From: Saccoglossus kowalevskii
Taxonomy: Eukaryota > Hemichordata > Enteropneusta > Harrimaniidae
Assembly: GCF_000003605.2 (NCBI RefSeq)
Contig: NW_003143797.1
Location: forward strand, 167,494 to 198,657
DNA: 31,164 nucleotides
Direction of reading: 5' to 3'
Each line of letters begins with the position of its first letter. Position 1 is the stretch's first letter. A program made the position numbers and the translations under genes. The notes under the pieces were generated by a model that had not been told where the DNA came from, searched no databases, and saw only the letters and a list, made by a program, of their open reading frames with translations. Shown here piece by piece: positions 1 to 10,795 of the stretch.

Positions 1-273
1 AATACATGACATTATAAATATGAATCTGATGTGTCTTGTTTTGATTGTATGTAAGCCTGAGTCCAAGGACAAGCTCGGGTTAGAACCTTTGTTTGCAGCT
101 GTGTCCAATTTGATCACACACATAGTTTAAACAAATTAGATGTAATATGTTATTAAATTTTTATCTGTTTCAATATTGCTGACTAGCGATCGTAAGATGC
201 GTTATTTCTTTACACTTATGTTCATTAAATTGAGTTGTAATTTTAAATGTAAATTTCAAATATGCTTCAATCG

Positions 274-410
274 CAGTATTTGCTCTTTGAAATGCGTCTC
301 TAATGGAAAATAAAACAAAATTGCATTATTGTTTTATTTTGACCCATATACACAGATCTACAATTCATGTAAGCCCATACGTGTACACTGCTATAATAGA
401 GCAAATACTG
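274..410. repeat. Small inverted-repeat (MITE-like) element in HUWE1 intron
   Basis: A perfect 13-bp inverted repeat (cagtatttgctct at 274-286, its complement at 398-410) encloses about 110 bp of AT-rich non-coding DNA. The arrangement resembles a very short non-autonomous DNA transposon. No clear target-site duplication is visible. The flanking intron (1-621) otherwise shows only AT-rich sequence and the polypyrimidine tract and acceptor at 611-621. Confidence 0.4.
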
Positions 411-621
411 TATGGGTTATCAGAAATCATATTGTTCGTCATTCAATATTGAAAAGTGCCAGATCTTAATCATGATTTAGCCTAGGGTAGTTGAGGATTT
501 GACTAGAAGGATATCTTTCAAAGAACGGATATGCTAGTTCTAGAGTATAGTTACATATTCAGCAACTTGCTACTTTATAAGCAGCAATTACATGATGTGT
601 ATAATTGTTTTCTGTCTGTAG

Positions 622-3600
622 ATTGAAGAATTTGGTGTGACTGAAGTCAGAGACTTGAAACCTAATGGTCGTAATATCATAGTCACAAAAGAAAACAAAC
701 ATGAATATGTCAACTTAGTCTGTCAGATGAAGATGACTGGGGCTATTCGCAAACAAATTGATAGTTTTCTTGAAGGTTTCTATGATATCATTCCAAAGAG
801 ATTGATATCAATATTCAATGAGCAAGAACTAGAACTACTCATCTCCGGATTACCAACTATTGATATTGACGATTTGAAAGCCAATACAGAGTACCATAAG
901 TATCAGCTCAATTCATTGCAGGTAAATGGCTGTTGTATATGTTGCTGATGAAAATATTAACATTTTTTTACTAATTTATCACTAATTTTAATTAGGGTAT
1001 ATCATTCTAAACTAAACTAAGTAATGACTTTGTTCTGCTAGCTCAATTGCGAATTTTTGTTTTTATAGGTGCAATGGTTTTGGAGAGCTTTGCGTTCATT
1101 TGATCAAGCTGAGCGTGCAAATTTCTTACAGTTTGTCACTGGTACATCTAAAGTACCACTACAGGGTTTCACAGCATTGGAAGGTATGAATGGACCACAG
1201 AAGTTTCAGATTCATCGAGATGATAGATCTACTGACAGATTGCCCGTTGCTCATACTTGGTAGGTCTCTTTAATATCTACTGTAGAATACTTTATTAGTC
1301 CCCGTTGGATGCAGTCTGAAAACAGGGACTTGTGTTTTGACCTCTGTGCGTCCGTCCATTCGGACCTGTATCTTAGAAATGCCTGGGCCAATCACAATCA
1401 AACTTCGCACATACATCATACACGATATTATACATATGCACATCAATTTGTTTCACGGTCTGATTCAAGATGCTGAATGGTGGCCATTTTTGTTCTCAAA
1501 ATCAAGCATTTCTCAGCTGTTTACAGATGGATTTTGTTCAAACTCGGTATACATGTTGGACATTATAGGGACCTTGATGCACATCGTTTTTGTGAAAAAA
1601 AATCATCAAATATCAAGTATTTCTGGCATTTCTGGATGGATTTTGTTCAAACTTGGTAATACATTAGACATTACAGGTTCCTGATGCACGTTATTTTATT
1701 TTTTAGATCAGATTCAGAATGGCTGACTAGTGGCCATTTTGTTTTAATGAATGGGCTTCTAGAGCCATATCTCTGACATGCTTTGACTGACTATGTTCAA
1801 ATTATATATAATCATTATACATGTATTTAAAATGGCTGATTTTGTTTTAATTAATGCTGTTCCAGAGCAATATCTCTCAATACTCGTTTGACGATCAGAT
1901 GCAAATGTCAATCATTTAAATGTTAAACAATAGTTATAATTATATTCCAGCTATCTCACTATAAACAAAACTATACATCTTAAATTTGATAACTGCATGG
2001 CTTGTTTTAACTGGAATTAATTTTCACTGAAAAGATTTGGTATTTTGTATAGAATTTATTTTCACTGATTTTTGACAAGTTGAATGTAAAATATAGAAAA
2101 AAAAAAGGTTTATTTGCTGGATTTTATTTTCACTGAATCATTCCTTCAGTGAAAATTAAATCAAAGCAAAAATAATGTATTTTACAGTATCGTACTTCCC
2201 CGAGTATAAGCCCACCCCTCTGTTTTTAAATATTTACGAGTTGAGGGCATCCCAGAATATAGGCCCAGGGTATTATTATTAAAATATGCATGTAAAAAGT
2301 GTATTTCGTTGCATAAAAATCATGATTGGTACGGTAGTTCAGACCTTTTTATTTACTCGAGATGAACCCTGATGTTGCAATACTGAAATAATCCATATTA
2401 CTTTTGAGTAGTGGTTTTCCAAATGACAAAAATGTGATTGTCAAGTCGTGAAATCTGGTCATTGAACATCGTTTCACGTTTCCGGACAATCGTGTCCATT
2501 GAGTCTATCGTGACTGAGGTGTGAACGAGCAAACTATTCTTCAACATGACTTGTTGTCGGCCGTGAAAGGTTTAAATACTTCCCCCACCCTCAGTTTACC
2601 TTTCGAAAATTGCGAATCAACAGCTTTTAGGAAAAAAATCATTGTTTTTTTGTTTTAATAGATCGCATTTTAACATTGCGGTAATTTACTTCTGCATTGC
2701 GTTGAAAAAATTACTTCGTCAATAATCGGAAAACTTAGTCTGTATGACGCAGCATTTTCATTGGTTTAACGAAAGGAAGGTTGTTCAGGTCAAATCATGA
2801 TGAAAAACTCCCTAGCGGGAATAGCTGTGTATCAAGAGTTTGCGTACGATCGAAAACATTCCACAACGAAGATAATGATAAAGATCCTGCCTTCGACTGT
2901 TTTCTCACATACCCTACCTATTTTTGCACCGTAATAAAATGTGTGTATTTTTATGAAAATGTTTGTTTCTTCATTGTAAAAAGTGTTGTTGAAATAAATG
3001 ACAACTCGTTTCGCATTTTTTCCCTCAAAAAGACGTAATATTCCCCACATCTACTCCGAGAGAAAATTTGGGGGGGGGGTAAGAATACAAATCTTGTTTA
3101 TTCACCGGAAGTAAACACACTGTCGGGTCATTGTTGTCGGTTGCAAGAAGTCTGTACCAGTGTATGGTCGAAGGGAGACAACTCGCGGTGTCTCCAATGC
3201 GGCATGTTCATGACTCTTTTCAGTGCAAACGTAAAATCCAAATTGTTCAAAGTAATACGTAACGATAAGCATGATTGGCTAGGTTTGCTCTGAGTGAGCT
3301 GCCCTGGCACCCAGCAGAACCAATGGCTTGGACGTAGACTCGGAAGTTGTTAACGATGTCAGCCTGGTCCCCGGCTATTTTAATTTCAGCTGAACATTAA
3401 AATTCTCATTCTCATCCCTGAGTATAAGCCCACCCCCTAATTTACACAATTATACATGTTCAGGCCCCTGGGCTTATACTCAGTTATTTATGATTCTGTC
3501 ATATGTTAAATGTTTTTAAAAAATTTAAATTTCAAGAATAAGTCATTGTGATGATTTGAAAAAGCATTGATTGTGAATATTATGCTCTCTAAGCCGATAT

Positions 3601-3956
3601 GACATTTTGCTGGTGCAAGTAGTTAGGCTTATTCCATGACTTGTCTATGATTTAGCTTTGATAAATGTATAGTTGTCTTCAAAAACATCTTATTATCGTT
3701 ATAATATGAAATTCACATTAACATGCTTACCTAACTTTTTTGTTTACTTAAGATCTCCACAAAGTCAGTCCTATTAGAGGGGCACACTATATGTATCTGA
3801 TGTGTGAAAGACGATATGAAACTTACAAATTTATTTTCCATATCTCTTTGCAGTTTCAACCAGCTTGACCTTCCTGCTTATGAGACATACGACAAGTTAA
3901 GGCATATGATATACCTGGCTATTACTGAATGTACAGAGGGATTTGGTCTTGCCTAA
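622..3956 (+). CDS. HUWE1: HUWE1 HECT-type E3 ubiquitin ligase, last three coding exons (3' end of gene)
   Basis: Exons are 622-921, 1069-1259 and 3854-3956 (stop TAA 3954-3956), joined in phases 0 and 2 with GT/AG borders. They give the last 197 residues of the HECT domain, mainly the C-lobe. HUWE1 accepts ubiquitin from an E2 as a thioester on a HECT cysteine and passes it to substrates such as p53, MCL1 and histones. Visible hallmarks are [15 protein letters not shown], the block [19 protein letters not shown], then [25 protein letters not shown], the [11 protein letters not shown] block and the terminal EGFGLA. The catalytic Cys (HTCFNQLDLP) is 33 residues before the C-terminus, which matches Cys4341 of the 4374-residue human protein. 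Its codon is split TG|T by the 2594-bp intron 1260-3853. The window cuts off the 5' part of this very large gene, and bases 1-621 are intron. Identity is nearly certain from the strong match to vertebrate HUWE1. Confidence 0.97.
1290..1930 (+). repeat. Dispersed repeat family copy 1, with internal tandem subrepeats
   Basis: The element opens near 1298 with 'attagtccccgttggatgca', then a GTCCGTCC run near 1348, then a conserved block at about 1365-1470. That block also occurs inverted at 28306-28510. Inside it, 'ggattttgttcaaact' recurs at 1530 and 1636, each followed by 'ggta.tacat..gacattayaggk..c.tgatgca', an internal period of about 106 bp. The phrase 'tggccattttTgtt' also repeats (1481, 1732). 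The short reading frames here follow the repeat and are not genes. Probably a non-autonomous mobile element whose class I cannot assign. Confidence 0.7.
2010..2156. repeat. Repeated 'tttattttcactga' motif with terminal hairpin
   Basis: The phrase 'tttattttcactga' (or a close variant) occurs three times, near 2018, 2056 and 2122. The last copy forms a perfect 12-bp hairpin with its complement: attttcactgaa at 2126-2137 pairs with 2145-2156 across a 7-nt loop. It lies in the last HUWE1 intron and is probably the relic of a short inverted-repeat element. No coding potential is seen. Confidence 0.5.
2197..3483. repeat. Elements with 'gagtataagcccacccc' ends (MITE-like) in HUWE1 intron
   Basis: 'gagtataagcccacccc' occurs at about 2202 and again at 3420. 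An exact 15-bp inverted copy (ctgagtataagccca at 3418-3432, complement at 3469-3483) closes the region. Either 3418-3483 is a 66-bp hairpin element and 2197 a separate copy, or 2197-3483 is one larger element with an internal duplicate. The interior has a 10-G run at 3070-3079 and no credible gene. Confidence 0.5.
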
Positions 3957-4126
3957 CCTACTTTCAGAGAACATCACAATCCTGTCAATTGTCACATGTC
4001 TTTTTTGTATTCAACTTGTTTTCCTGCTACAGTTTTATAATGTACAACAATGTGAAAAGATACTTATTTGAGTTGCATGCCTGTAAATACAATGTATAGC
4101 AAGTTGTCTCAGGTTAGGCCACAGTA

Positions 4127-4132
4127 AATAAA
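4127..4132 (+). terminator. Probable HUWE1 polyadenylation signal AATAAA
   Basis: This canonical AATAAA hexamer lies 171 nt after the HUWE1 stop codon and is followed by a T-rich stretch (atcatttgttttac). It is the first good signal downstream and would give a 3' UTR of about 190 nt. A second AATAAA lies at 4881-4886 and could serve a longer isoform. The site actually used cannot be decided from sequence alone. Confidence 0.5.
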
Positions 4133-4880
4133 TCATTTGTTTTACACCACATCATATCTTACAAAATTAAAGCAGTCCACTTGATTGTGCACTTTGTGCT
4201 CTCTATCCTGGTCAAGTCTGTACAGTCACATTCAAAAGAAGTAATTTTCAGCATGTACATGTGTGTATGTATGCAAAACAAAACTCACTTTTTCTTTTGG
4301 CGTAATTGAAAATTTAAACTAACTGATACATGTGTCAAGAGAATAGAACTCTGCTATACTTGCAGAATATGTAAATTTGTTATTTTACTTGACATAATAA
4401 TCTGAACTTTCTATACAGATAAGGAAGTTCAATCAAAACTTTAATATTTTGGTAAATTTATTCTCAACCCAAGGTTGCAGTGAGCGTATTTTGCTTAATG
4501 AAAGTTGAGAGGACATTTGCTGTATGAGATTCTGCCTTCTTTAGTTGAGTGTTTTTATAGCCTATAGAAGTTTGGAAAGTTCAATATAAATGACTGGTTG
4601 GCAAGAATTTAAACACATGTATATTGACAATTATTTTCATGTTACTAATAATTCATCACTTTCAGATATATAAATATTGTTTTTGTTTAGTTTGAATGTC
4701 TCGGAATATTGCCTTTAAAAGGTATATTGGGTTGTAGGGAAGAGGTAGACCAAGGACAGAGTTTAAACTGGTGTTTATATCCATGAACAGAAACTTTAAT
4801 GCATTACTTGATATCGTAGCATGCTTTGTTACTGAGGGACAGACTTTCATTTGATTTTGCATACCAGCAATGCTGTAAAA

Positions 4881-4886
4881 AATAAA
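4881..4886 (+). terminator. Alternative HUWE1 polyadenylation signal AATAAA
   Basis: A second AATAAA about 925 nt after the HUWE1 stop, followed by a T/C-rich stretch near 4900-4920 (ttatgtctctctctg) that resembles a downstream element. It would give a longer 3' UTR. Use of this site is inferred. Confidence 0.25.
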
Positions 4887-5699
4887 ATGAACAATCCTTA
4901 TTATGTCTCTCTCTGTTTAAGTAGTGTGCTGACATCAGTCTGTAGAGGTGGTAAATTATCCAGTACTTGAACTGGTTCTTGTGATGCCCTTGATTTATAA
5001 CTTCGTTTACTCATGGAGGTAAGACAGATGGAGTTACAACTGGTTTATGATCAAAGGTTCCATGATCATTTCCGTTGTTTACTCAGTAATTAGGTTTGCT
5101 TGCGAATCTAGCAGCAAACAATTAATTACCTTCCGATAAGGTGAATTTAAATATTACGAACATACTTTGGGAGTCCTCTAGAATATCTTAAAACTGACGG
5201 GCCAAAGGTCATTGTTTATATGGAGTCGTTGTGTTCGTGAAGACAAAGTCAATGATTGTTTCAATTCAGCGGAAGTATATGTTGTGGAACAGAGAACATG
5301 GTAGCGTGTGATTCTGATAAATGCCCCACTGAGTGTTGGAACTTCGATTGCATAGGGTTTCTTTCGTCTACTGCATGAACGGGGTACTCTGAAGGGACAT
5401 AGTTTATGATCTTTGCAATGGTGTTATAACTAACATATAAGTGGGCCAATTTGGTGCAACCCTGCAAAAACAGCAGTTTGAAATAACCTATAGAAATTCC
5501 ACCGAAAAACATAACTTAATAATAGATTGGCAGATTTTAAGCAGTATACAATGTTTAATTTTGTGTTTACCGATTATTTGCATGAATTAGCCGATTTATA
5601 GGTATTCCACTGATATCTTAAGAATCACTCATCAAATTTCCATCCAACTTATAACAGATGCATTTGAATAATCCACAGATCTCGTTACTTCAATGTTGA

Positions 5700-6010
5700 A
5701 ACTGCATATTCATGACTACTTCGTATAAACTGGTTAATGTGACCTCATTAAAATGCATACTGAATATCCCAAGCAATTGTGGGAAAAGAACACAAAACTA
5801 TGGTAGTGCTATAATTGAGATATTTGAATAGAGATATGACTAGCATATCAGATGACTATATGGTGATGTGACCTCATTAATATGCATAACATATGCATAT
5901 CTCTTGCAGTCAAGGTTATGCGCATTTGGTGCTATATTGAAGACGTCAAACAAGAGATGACTAACATCAAATGACCTTATATTTTCATATGACCTCAATG
6001 TGCATAACTA
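5700..6010. repeat. About 120-bp repeat, three tandem copies ('gacctcattaatatgcataac')
   Basis: Three successive diverged units share 'gagatatgactagcat', then 'agatgac', then 'tgtgacctcattaatatgca' (anchors near 5740, 5868 and 5990; period about 120-125 bp). Further single copies lie at about 10003-10070 and, partially, at 7257-7280. The units end where the LINE fragment begins, so the LINE may have inserted into this repeat, with the 7257 piece as the far flank. The nature of the repeat is unknown. Confidence 0.6.
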
Positions 6011-7010
6011 ATATAATATATAATAATTTTATTAAGCGATGTAAAAAACATGAATACAAATTACATTAAGAGAAAACAGTATTATAAAAAAATATAATAC
6101 AAAGTTTTTAAAACACTTTAAAAATAACATTACCATTAAATTGGATTTAAATGAAGAAATGTCTTTCTAAACAAATGAGTTTGCAGACTTCTCTTAAAAA
6201 CATTGATATTGATTGACGAATGGGGAGTGGAATTTCATTCCACAAGGGGGGGGGCATGATTGATAAAAGAACGCCAACCATATATTTGTGTGGTACATTT
6301 TGAATCTTGTCTTTTCAATAACAAAAGATCAGTGTTAGATGAGTTGAGGCCACTATGACCCGATTCATAACTGTCAATCAAGTCGCATAAATAATTTGGA
6401 GCTGAATTATTTGCAATTTTATAGACCGTAAACAGTACTTTAAAATTTATTTCTTTACCAATGCCAATCATAAAGTATAGATGTATTATGGTCATATTTT
6501 TTTTTTACAATTGGCTAGTCTGGCTGCTGCATTTTAAACAGATTGGAGTTTGTCTAGCTGAAATTAAAGGCATCCATAAAATATAATATTACAGTAGTCT
6601 AATCTCGACCTCACAAATGCATGGACAAACTTCATCGTAGCCGCTTCATTCAATGGAGTCCGAATTTTACTAATACGGTAAAGTGCAAAGTAAACTGACT
6701 TACCAATCTGATTAACATGGTGCTCCAGCAGTTTTAAATGTATTCCAAGATTACGGACTGAGCTAGAAAGATTTATCTCAGATTCGCCAATTCTCAATGA
6801 CTTAAACATCTTAATGTTTTTTTAAAACGTGATGAAAAATGATTAACCTGCGTCTTGCCAAGGTTGAGAATTAACATGTTAGATTTCAGCTCGGCACAAA
6901 TAAAGTAAAGTGTAAACAGAATCGGCCAGCGACGTAACCTTGAGGGACGGCGAATAACAAATTAGATGGTGAAGATGATAATAAGGAGTCGAACGAGATA
7001 TTGAATGAAA
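6010..7010 (-). mobile_element. Dead CR1/L2-like LINE fragment (reverse transcriptase C-terminal half)
   Basis: The - strand translates in pieces to the end of a non-LTR retrotransposon ORF2. Near 6931-6963 is LLFAVPQGYVAGPILFTLYF, the RT block normally VPQGSVLGP. Next are LKSNMLILNLGKTQV (6850-6895) and, at 6564-6809, SSVRNLGIHL and KIRTPLNEAATMKFVHAFVRSRLDYCN. Then DKLQSV*NAAARLAN (near 6510-6560), FKVLFTVYKIANNSAPNYL (6400-6470) and finally WNSIPHSS..FKRSLQTHLFRKTF near 6160-6240. The catalytic YADD block is absent: 'LYF' runs almost directly into 'ELKSN', a deletion of roughly 50 codons. A Q-to-stop change and frameshifts also mark it as non-functional. The 5' part is missing, as is usual for 5'-truncated LINE copies. 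Confidence 0.9.
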
Positions 7011-7896
7011 GATAGGAAGTGAACCATTATAGATCTTGCCTACAGTTGCAGATGGTGACTGGCAAAAGTGTTACAACTGTTGTGAACACGATTTATGACT
7101 GAAATATCAAATCATGTCCCACAGCCACTTACAACCACCCTGATCACTCCTTGCAGTTATATTTCTAAATCCCGCATTTGTTCTACCTCAAGTACCACTA
7201 TTCAAATTTCAGGGTCATATGATTTCATTAACAGCAATATCTGGGGGTATTTAATGAGATGACTAACATCAGATGACCGCTGCTTCAGGTGTATAAAAGA
7301 GAAAAAAAGTGGATTTACATAGTCGGCTTCCTGTACAGTTTTATTGTGTATTTGTAGAATATAGTACATTCTGGCAACCAACAATTTTGTACTTGGCTAC
7401 TAGATTTTTCAGTTTGACAATTTGAACTTAGTTTCCAATGGCTACTTGAAAAAATGAACATTGAGGCCGGATAGTTGTAAGTTTTATTTTCACAGCATAA
7501 CATTATAGCCAAACCGTATCGCCACATTATGACTTTGAACTTTGGATGACCCTACGTATTTGAAGGAATTATATATTCACGGCAAACCCAAGACGAAGAA
7601 ACCCGGCAGAGTATGACCGTTCTGTGATTGCCACTCGCCGGTGGCACTCGTGTGGTATATGGGTACCCATGCTTGTTCCCTATTTTTAAAAAAATGTCTC
7701 TTTTTCTGTGATAATGTCTCATAAAGCACCCCCTATTTATACTAAATTTCGGAGAAATTTCAAGTAAAAAACACACCCTTCTTTCCAATATCTGGGAGCT
7801 TGTATTTATTTACCTAACACTCGTAAAGAATAACTTTTCTTATTCTTCTGGACTGTGCTGTAGATGCTGGCTCCACTGACAGAACATAGCAATCAT
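7011..7896. other. Intergenic DNA without recognised genes
   Basis: Apart from the partial repeat copy at 7257-7280, I see no gene, RNA or structured repeat here. Open frames on the - strand (7202-7788) are of random composition and carry no recognisable motif. Confidence 0.4.
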
Positions 7897-9300
7897 CTAA
7901 TGTCTGTTTTTAACATCTGTTTTTGGTGGCTTTCTGTGTTTTGTTCTCTTGGGGGTAGCATCTGCCAAAAAGCACTCCATTCTCTGTTTGTCACTATCCG
8001 CTAGTGTGAAACATCCATTCTCTATCATATTCATAGTGACTTTGCTAATAACATTGCTGAGGAAGAATTTCTGGCATAATTCATTCTTTGAATATTTATA
8101 CATTCCATTAGGTATTTTGAGGTACAAATTAAGTAGAATAACGTCTGTGATTTCAGCTAAAGATACAAGGCCTTTTGTAGTCTGTGCTTGTTTTCTCTTT
8201 GTTTTTCATTCTCTGCACCCTCCCAATGCTATAGGTTGCTTGTAATTTTCTATCTTTTATGTACAATGCAACATCGTCAAATAGTCCAACTTCATTACCA
8301 GAAACGTTACAATTTGTAAGAGAAGTGTCAGAAATGTTTGATCTTCTTAAGGCGATCACTAGATATACCATTTGGATTGCTGTTCAATAATGTTGCTATG
8401 GTACTTTTGTGTACTGCACCTGCTCCTTGTACATGTAGTGTATTAGAGAATTTGTGGTGAACTTCATCATCAGATTAATCTTCATCTGGGATTGTATGCC
8501 GCAAGTGCGAGGCTGTTTCAATGTTAATGTCATCAAGTTCAAGCTCCAATCCATTTTCATCGTACTGTATATGATGATGTCCCACTTGCCCTTGATCTTG
8601 ATTTCCAGTGTTCAGTGGGCTTGAATGTTAGCTGCAGTTGTTGCATCTATTCTGTGGGTTAGCTGGACTGTATTAGTATGAGGTTTATACCATAATGTTG
8701 AAGATCTTCCTGAGTATGTTTCATTCCGTCCTCTCAGGCACTTATCGTCATTCTGTTCATTACTGGAAAAATCATGCATATCTGAGGCAATAGTTTGAGC
8801 TGTATGCTCCATGTGCCATATGTTTTCCCCTTTTCAGGGCCATGTTCATCGGCCAGTATTTCCTGAAGGCGATTCATGTTTTCTCTATTTTGAAACATAA
8901 CTGTAATTGTGTAACTGTGCTTGTTGACAATGAAGAAACCATTGGGCGAAAAATATTCTTCATAACAGTCTGTGCCTGTCCTATCCAGATTAACTGTTCT
9001 GGAGCAAAATCTCTCGTTACTTTCATAATTAATACTGCATGATGGCATCCTAAGCTAACATCCTGGTAAGTTTTGCATGATAAAAAGTGCTCTTTAAGAC
9101 TTAGATCCCCAGATTTGTTGAACCCAGTCTGAATCAAATATTGCTCAAAAGAGATGTTCAGTCATATATATGCTGGTCACGATTTGTGGGTGATGCTCGT
9201 ACAACGTGCCTACAAGGAATTCTGCCTAGATTTTTGTCATTAAGCTCATAGTTTCTAAATATGAGAAAGAGGTCATAATTGTCACTCAGTTTAGTTATTA
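7897..9300 (-). pseudogene. Degenerate pseudogene of an unrecognised protein, possibly transposon-derived
   Basis: On the - strand, coding-like sequence passes from frame to frame for about 1.4 kb. In order it gives LFLIFRNYELNDKNLGRIPC (about 9290-9230), FNKSGDLSLKEHFLSCKTYQ and CHHAVLIMKVTRDFAPEQLIW (9130-8995), then NGFFIVNKHSYTITVMFQN and LQEILADEHGPEKGK (8960-8830). Next come a Ser/Thr/Asn-rich part, LELELDDINIETASHLRH before an in-frame stop at 8475-8477, then GAGAVHKSTIATLLNSNPNG and SSDRLKKIKHF. After a shift follow NEVGLFDDVALYIKDRKLQA and YSIGRVQRMKNKEKTSTDYK (8300-8180). After another come LYLKIPNGMYKYSKNELCQK and FTLADSDKQRMECFLADATP (8130-7950), ending in a basic TPKRTKHRKPPKTDVKNR. 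At least four frameshifts and one stop rule out a functional product. I do not recognise the family. No introns are apparent, so a processed copy or a transposon ORF is plausible. Confidence 0.6.
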
Positions 9301-10580
9301 TAAACTACGAACCAATTACTGGGAATAGGTATTCATAACAAATTCAGACGTCATTTTCGTCGTCAGAGTTCACCATTATTATGAAAAGTAATTTGAAATT
9401 TGTGAAGGATTTTATATTCATTTATTTGTCGGTAATAAATGTACTTTTTCATAGGCAAATTTGTATCATTTTAAACCTTTTAAATAATGCCTACTATTTC
9501 CCGGCACCACAGTGAATTGTGTATGTTCGATCCCGACGTTCAATAATCTGTATAGGAAACCTCTAACCGTAATCGAAATATCTTAATCGGTTGTGTTTTG
9601 TATGATTGGAAGTTTTCGAGTGCCCATCATAACTATCTGACAATCCTTTGCAAAATAAAAAGAATCTCGTCCATGTGGCCAAAATTAACAGGGAGTAATT
9701 AACAATATTGGAAGAGCTGTTCATGCATTGACCAATTACACGAGAGCTCATGAAACCAACGAAATATTTGCTGTTGTCTTTAACAACGGAGCTTAGCACT
9801 AAACACAAAAGACGTGTTATAGGCTTAAATTAGTATTTACTAGTAGATCGTGTTATAATCCAAATCCCCCTTGAAAAGTTGTAAGCAGAAATGTTCATAT
9901 GTTAAAACGGTAATGGGAAAATTTATACGAAGGCATTCGTTTGAAGGATGAGTGAATCGAGTGTCAGCACTGCTGATGAAGGCATCGCAAAAAAGATATT
10001 AATAATGTATCAGATGACTATGTATGGTCATGTGACCTCAATAATATTCATAACTGTAATATCTCAAGTACTTGTTGCAGATATGGACATGCCCAACATA
10101 TCAAGTCGTCATCTGTGGTCAAGATTTGCCACTAGGAACTACTGCTTGCCGTATTTACAATATTACAATCTGTAGTCGAAATAAGACATCATTTTGCCTG
10201 CAATAAATTGCTTTAGGTGTATTGGATATGTGCCTCTACTATAGTTAATATTTATTAGTTGTACTTCATACCTTCAATATCCTCGACACACGGGAGTTCT
10301 TTGTAAGGTTTTCTGCTTGTATTTGCCACTGATGTCCAAACTTGATTGATTCTAACGAAGTGTTTCTCAATTGATTAAGTGTGCAGGCTATATTAGTTTG
10401 GGGCCGAAATCTGCGCATATTAATTATTTAGTTTATACCATAGCCTGTGAACTGCATGCTCATTTCTGTGTCTCCTTACATCAACGACTAGCTTTGCTAC
10501 TATCAATCAACGGAAGATTTGTTTTATTCATGTGTTCATTACGTGCTGAATTCCCTTGGTCAGTTTGAGGATGTCGCAAC
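9301..10580. other. Intergenic DNA; one copy of the 5.7-kb repeat family at about 10003-10070
   Basis: The only recognisable content is a copy of the 'atcagatgactat...gtgacctcaataatattcataac' repeat at about 10003-10070, the family that is tandem at 5700-6010. The short + strand frame at 9948-10175 lies across this repeat and is rejected as a gene. The rest is AT-rich, with no coding or RNA signal that I can see. Confidence 0.4.
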
Positions 10581-10584
10581 TCGC

Positions 10585-10795
10585 GCCAACCTAACTCCAA
10601 ATCCCTTGCATACGAACACATAATCACACGAAGAACATAGAACATTTGAAACCAAAAATTGTCATTCAAACTCGAGAGCCTTACAGTCAGATGACAGTTT
10701 CGGTTTCAAATACCCCGGGAAAGTGTTCGTATACGAAGGATTTGTCCACACACGAACACACGAATTTGGAGGAAATTTGTTAGCGGTTGGCCTAA
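10585..10795. repeat. Foldback (long inverted repeat) element
   Basis: The two halves are diverged reverse complements centred near CTCGAG at 10671-10676. 'aatcccttgcatacgaacac' at 10600-10619 pairs with 10723-10742 (16 of 20). 'atttgaaaccaaaaattgtc' near 10643 pairs with the segment ending near 10712. The outer 'gccaacc' near 10584 pairs with 'ggttggc' near 10786. The arms are roughly 90-100 bp and the loop is very short. The right arm also holds a perfect 12-bp palindrome, ttcgtatacgaa. It looks like a foldback-type transposon or a head-to-head duplicated MITE end. Confidence 0.65.

Larger units (their letters stand above)
3957..5690. other. HUWE1 3' UTR and intergenic DNA
   Basis: After the HUWE1 stop there is AT-rich sequence with the two polyadenylation signals listed separately. 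I see no coding exon, RNA gene or clear repeat from 4890 to 5690. Short open frames on the - strand near 4662-4862 and 5261-5512 lack family similarity and exon-like borders. Confidence 0.5.

Noticed and set aside
1337-1684. 115-residue + strand frame in the HUWE1 intron
   Set aside because: It follows a dispersed repeat that recurs inverted at 28.3 kb with similar spurious translation, so it is repeat sequence and not a gene.
9510-9545. Possible tRNA-like B box (gttcgatcc) near 9527
   Set aside because: No matching A box or cloverleaf can be drawn around it, so neither a tRNA nor a tRNA-derived SINE is supported.
9948-10175. 75-residue + strand frame
   Set aside because: It overlaps a copy of the 5.7-kb interspersed repeat and shows no protein-like motif.
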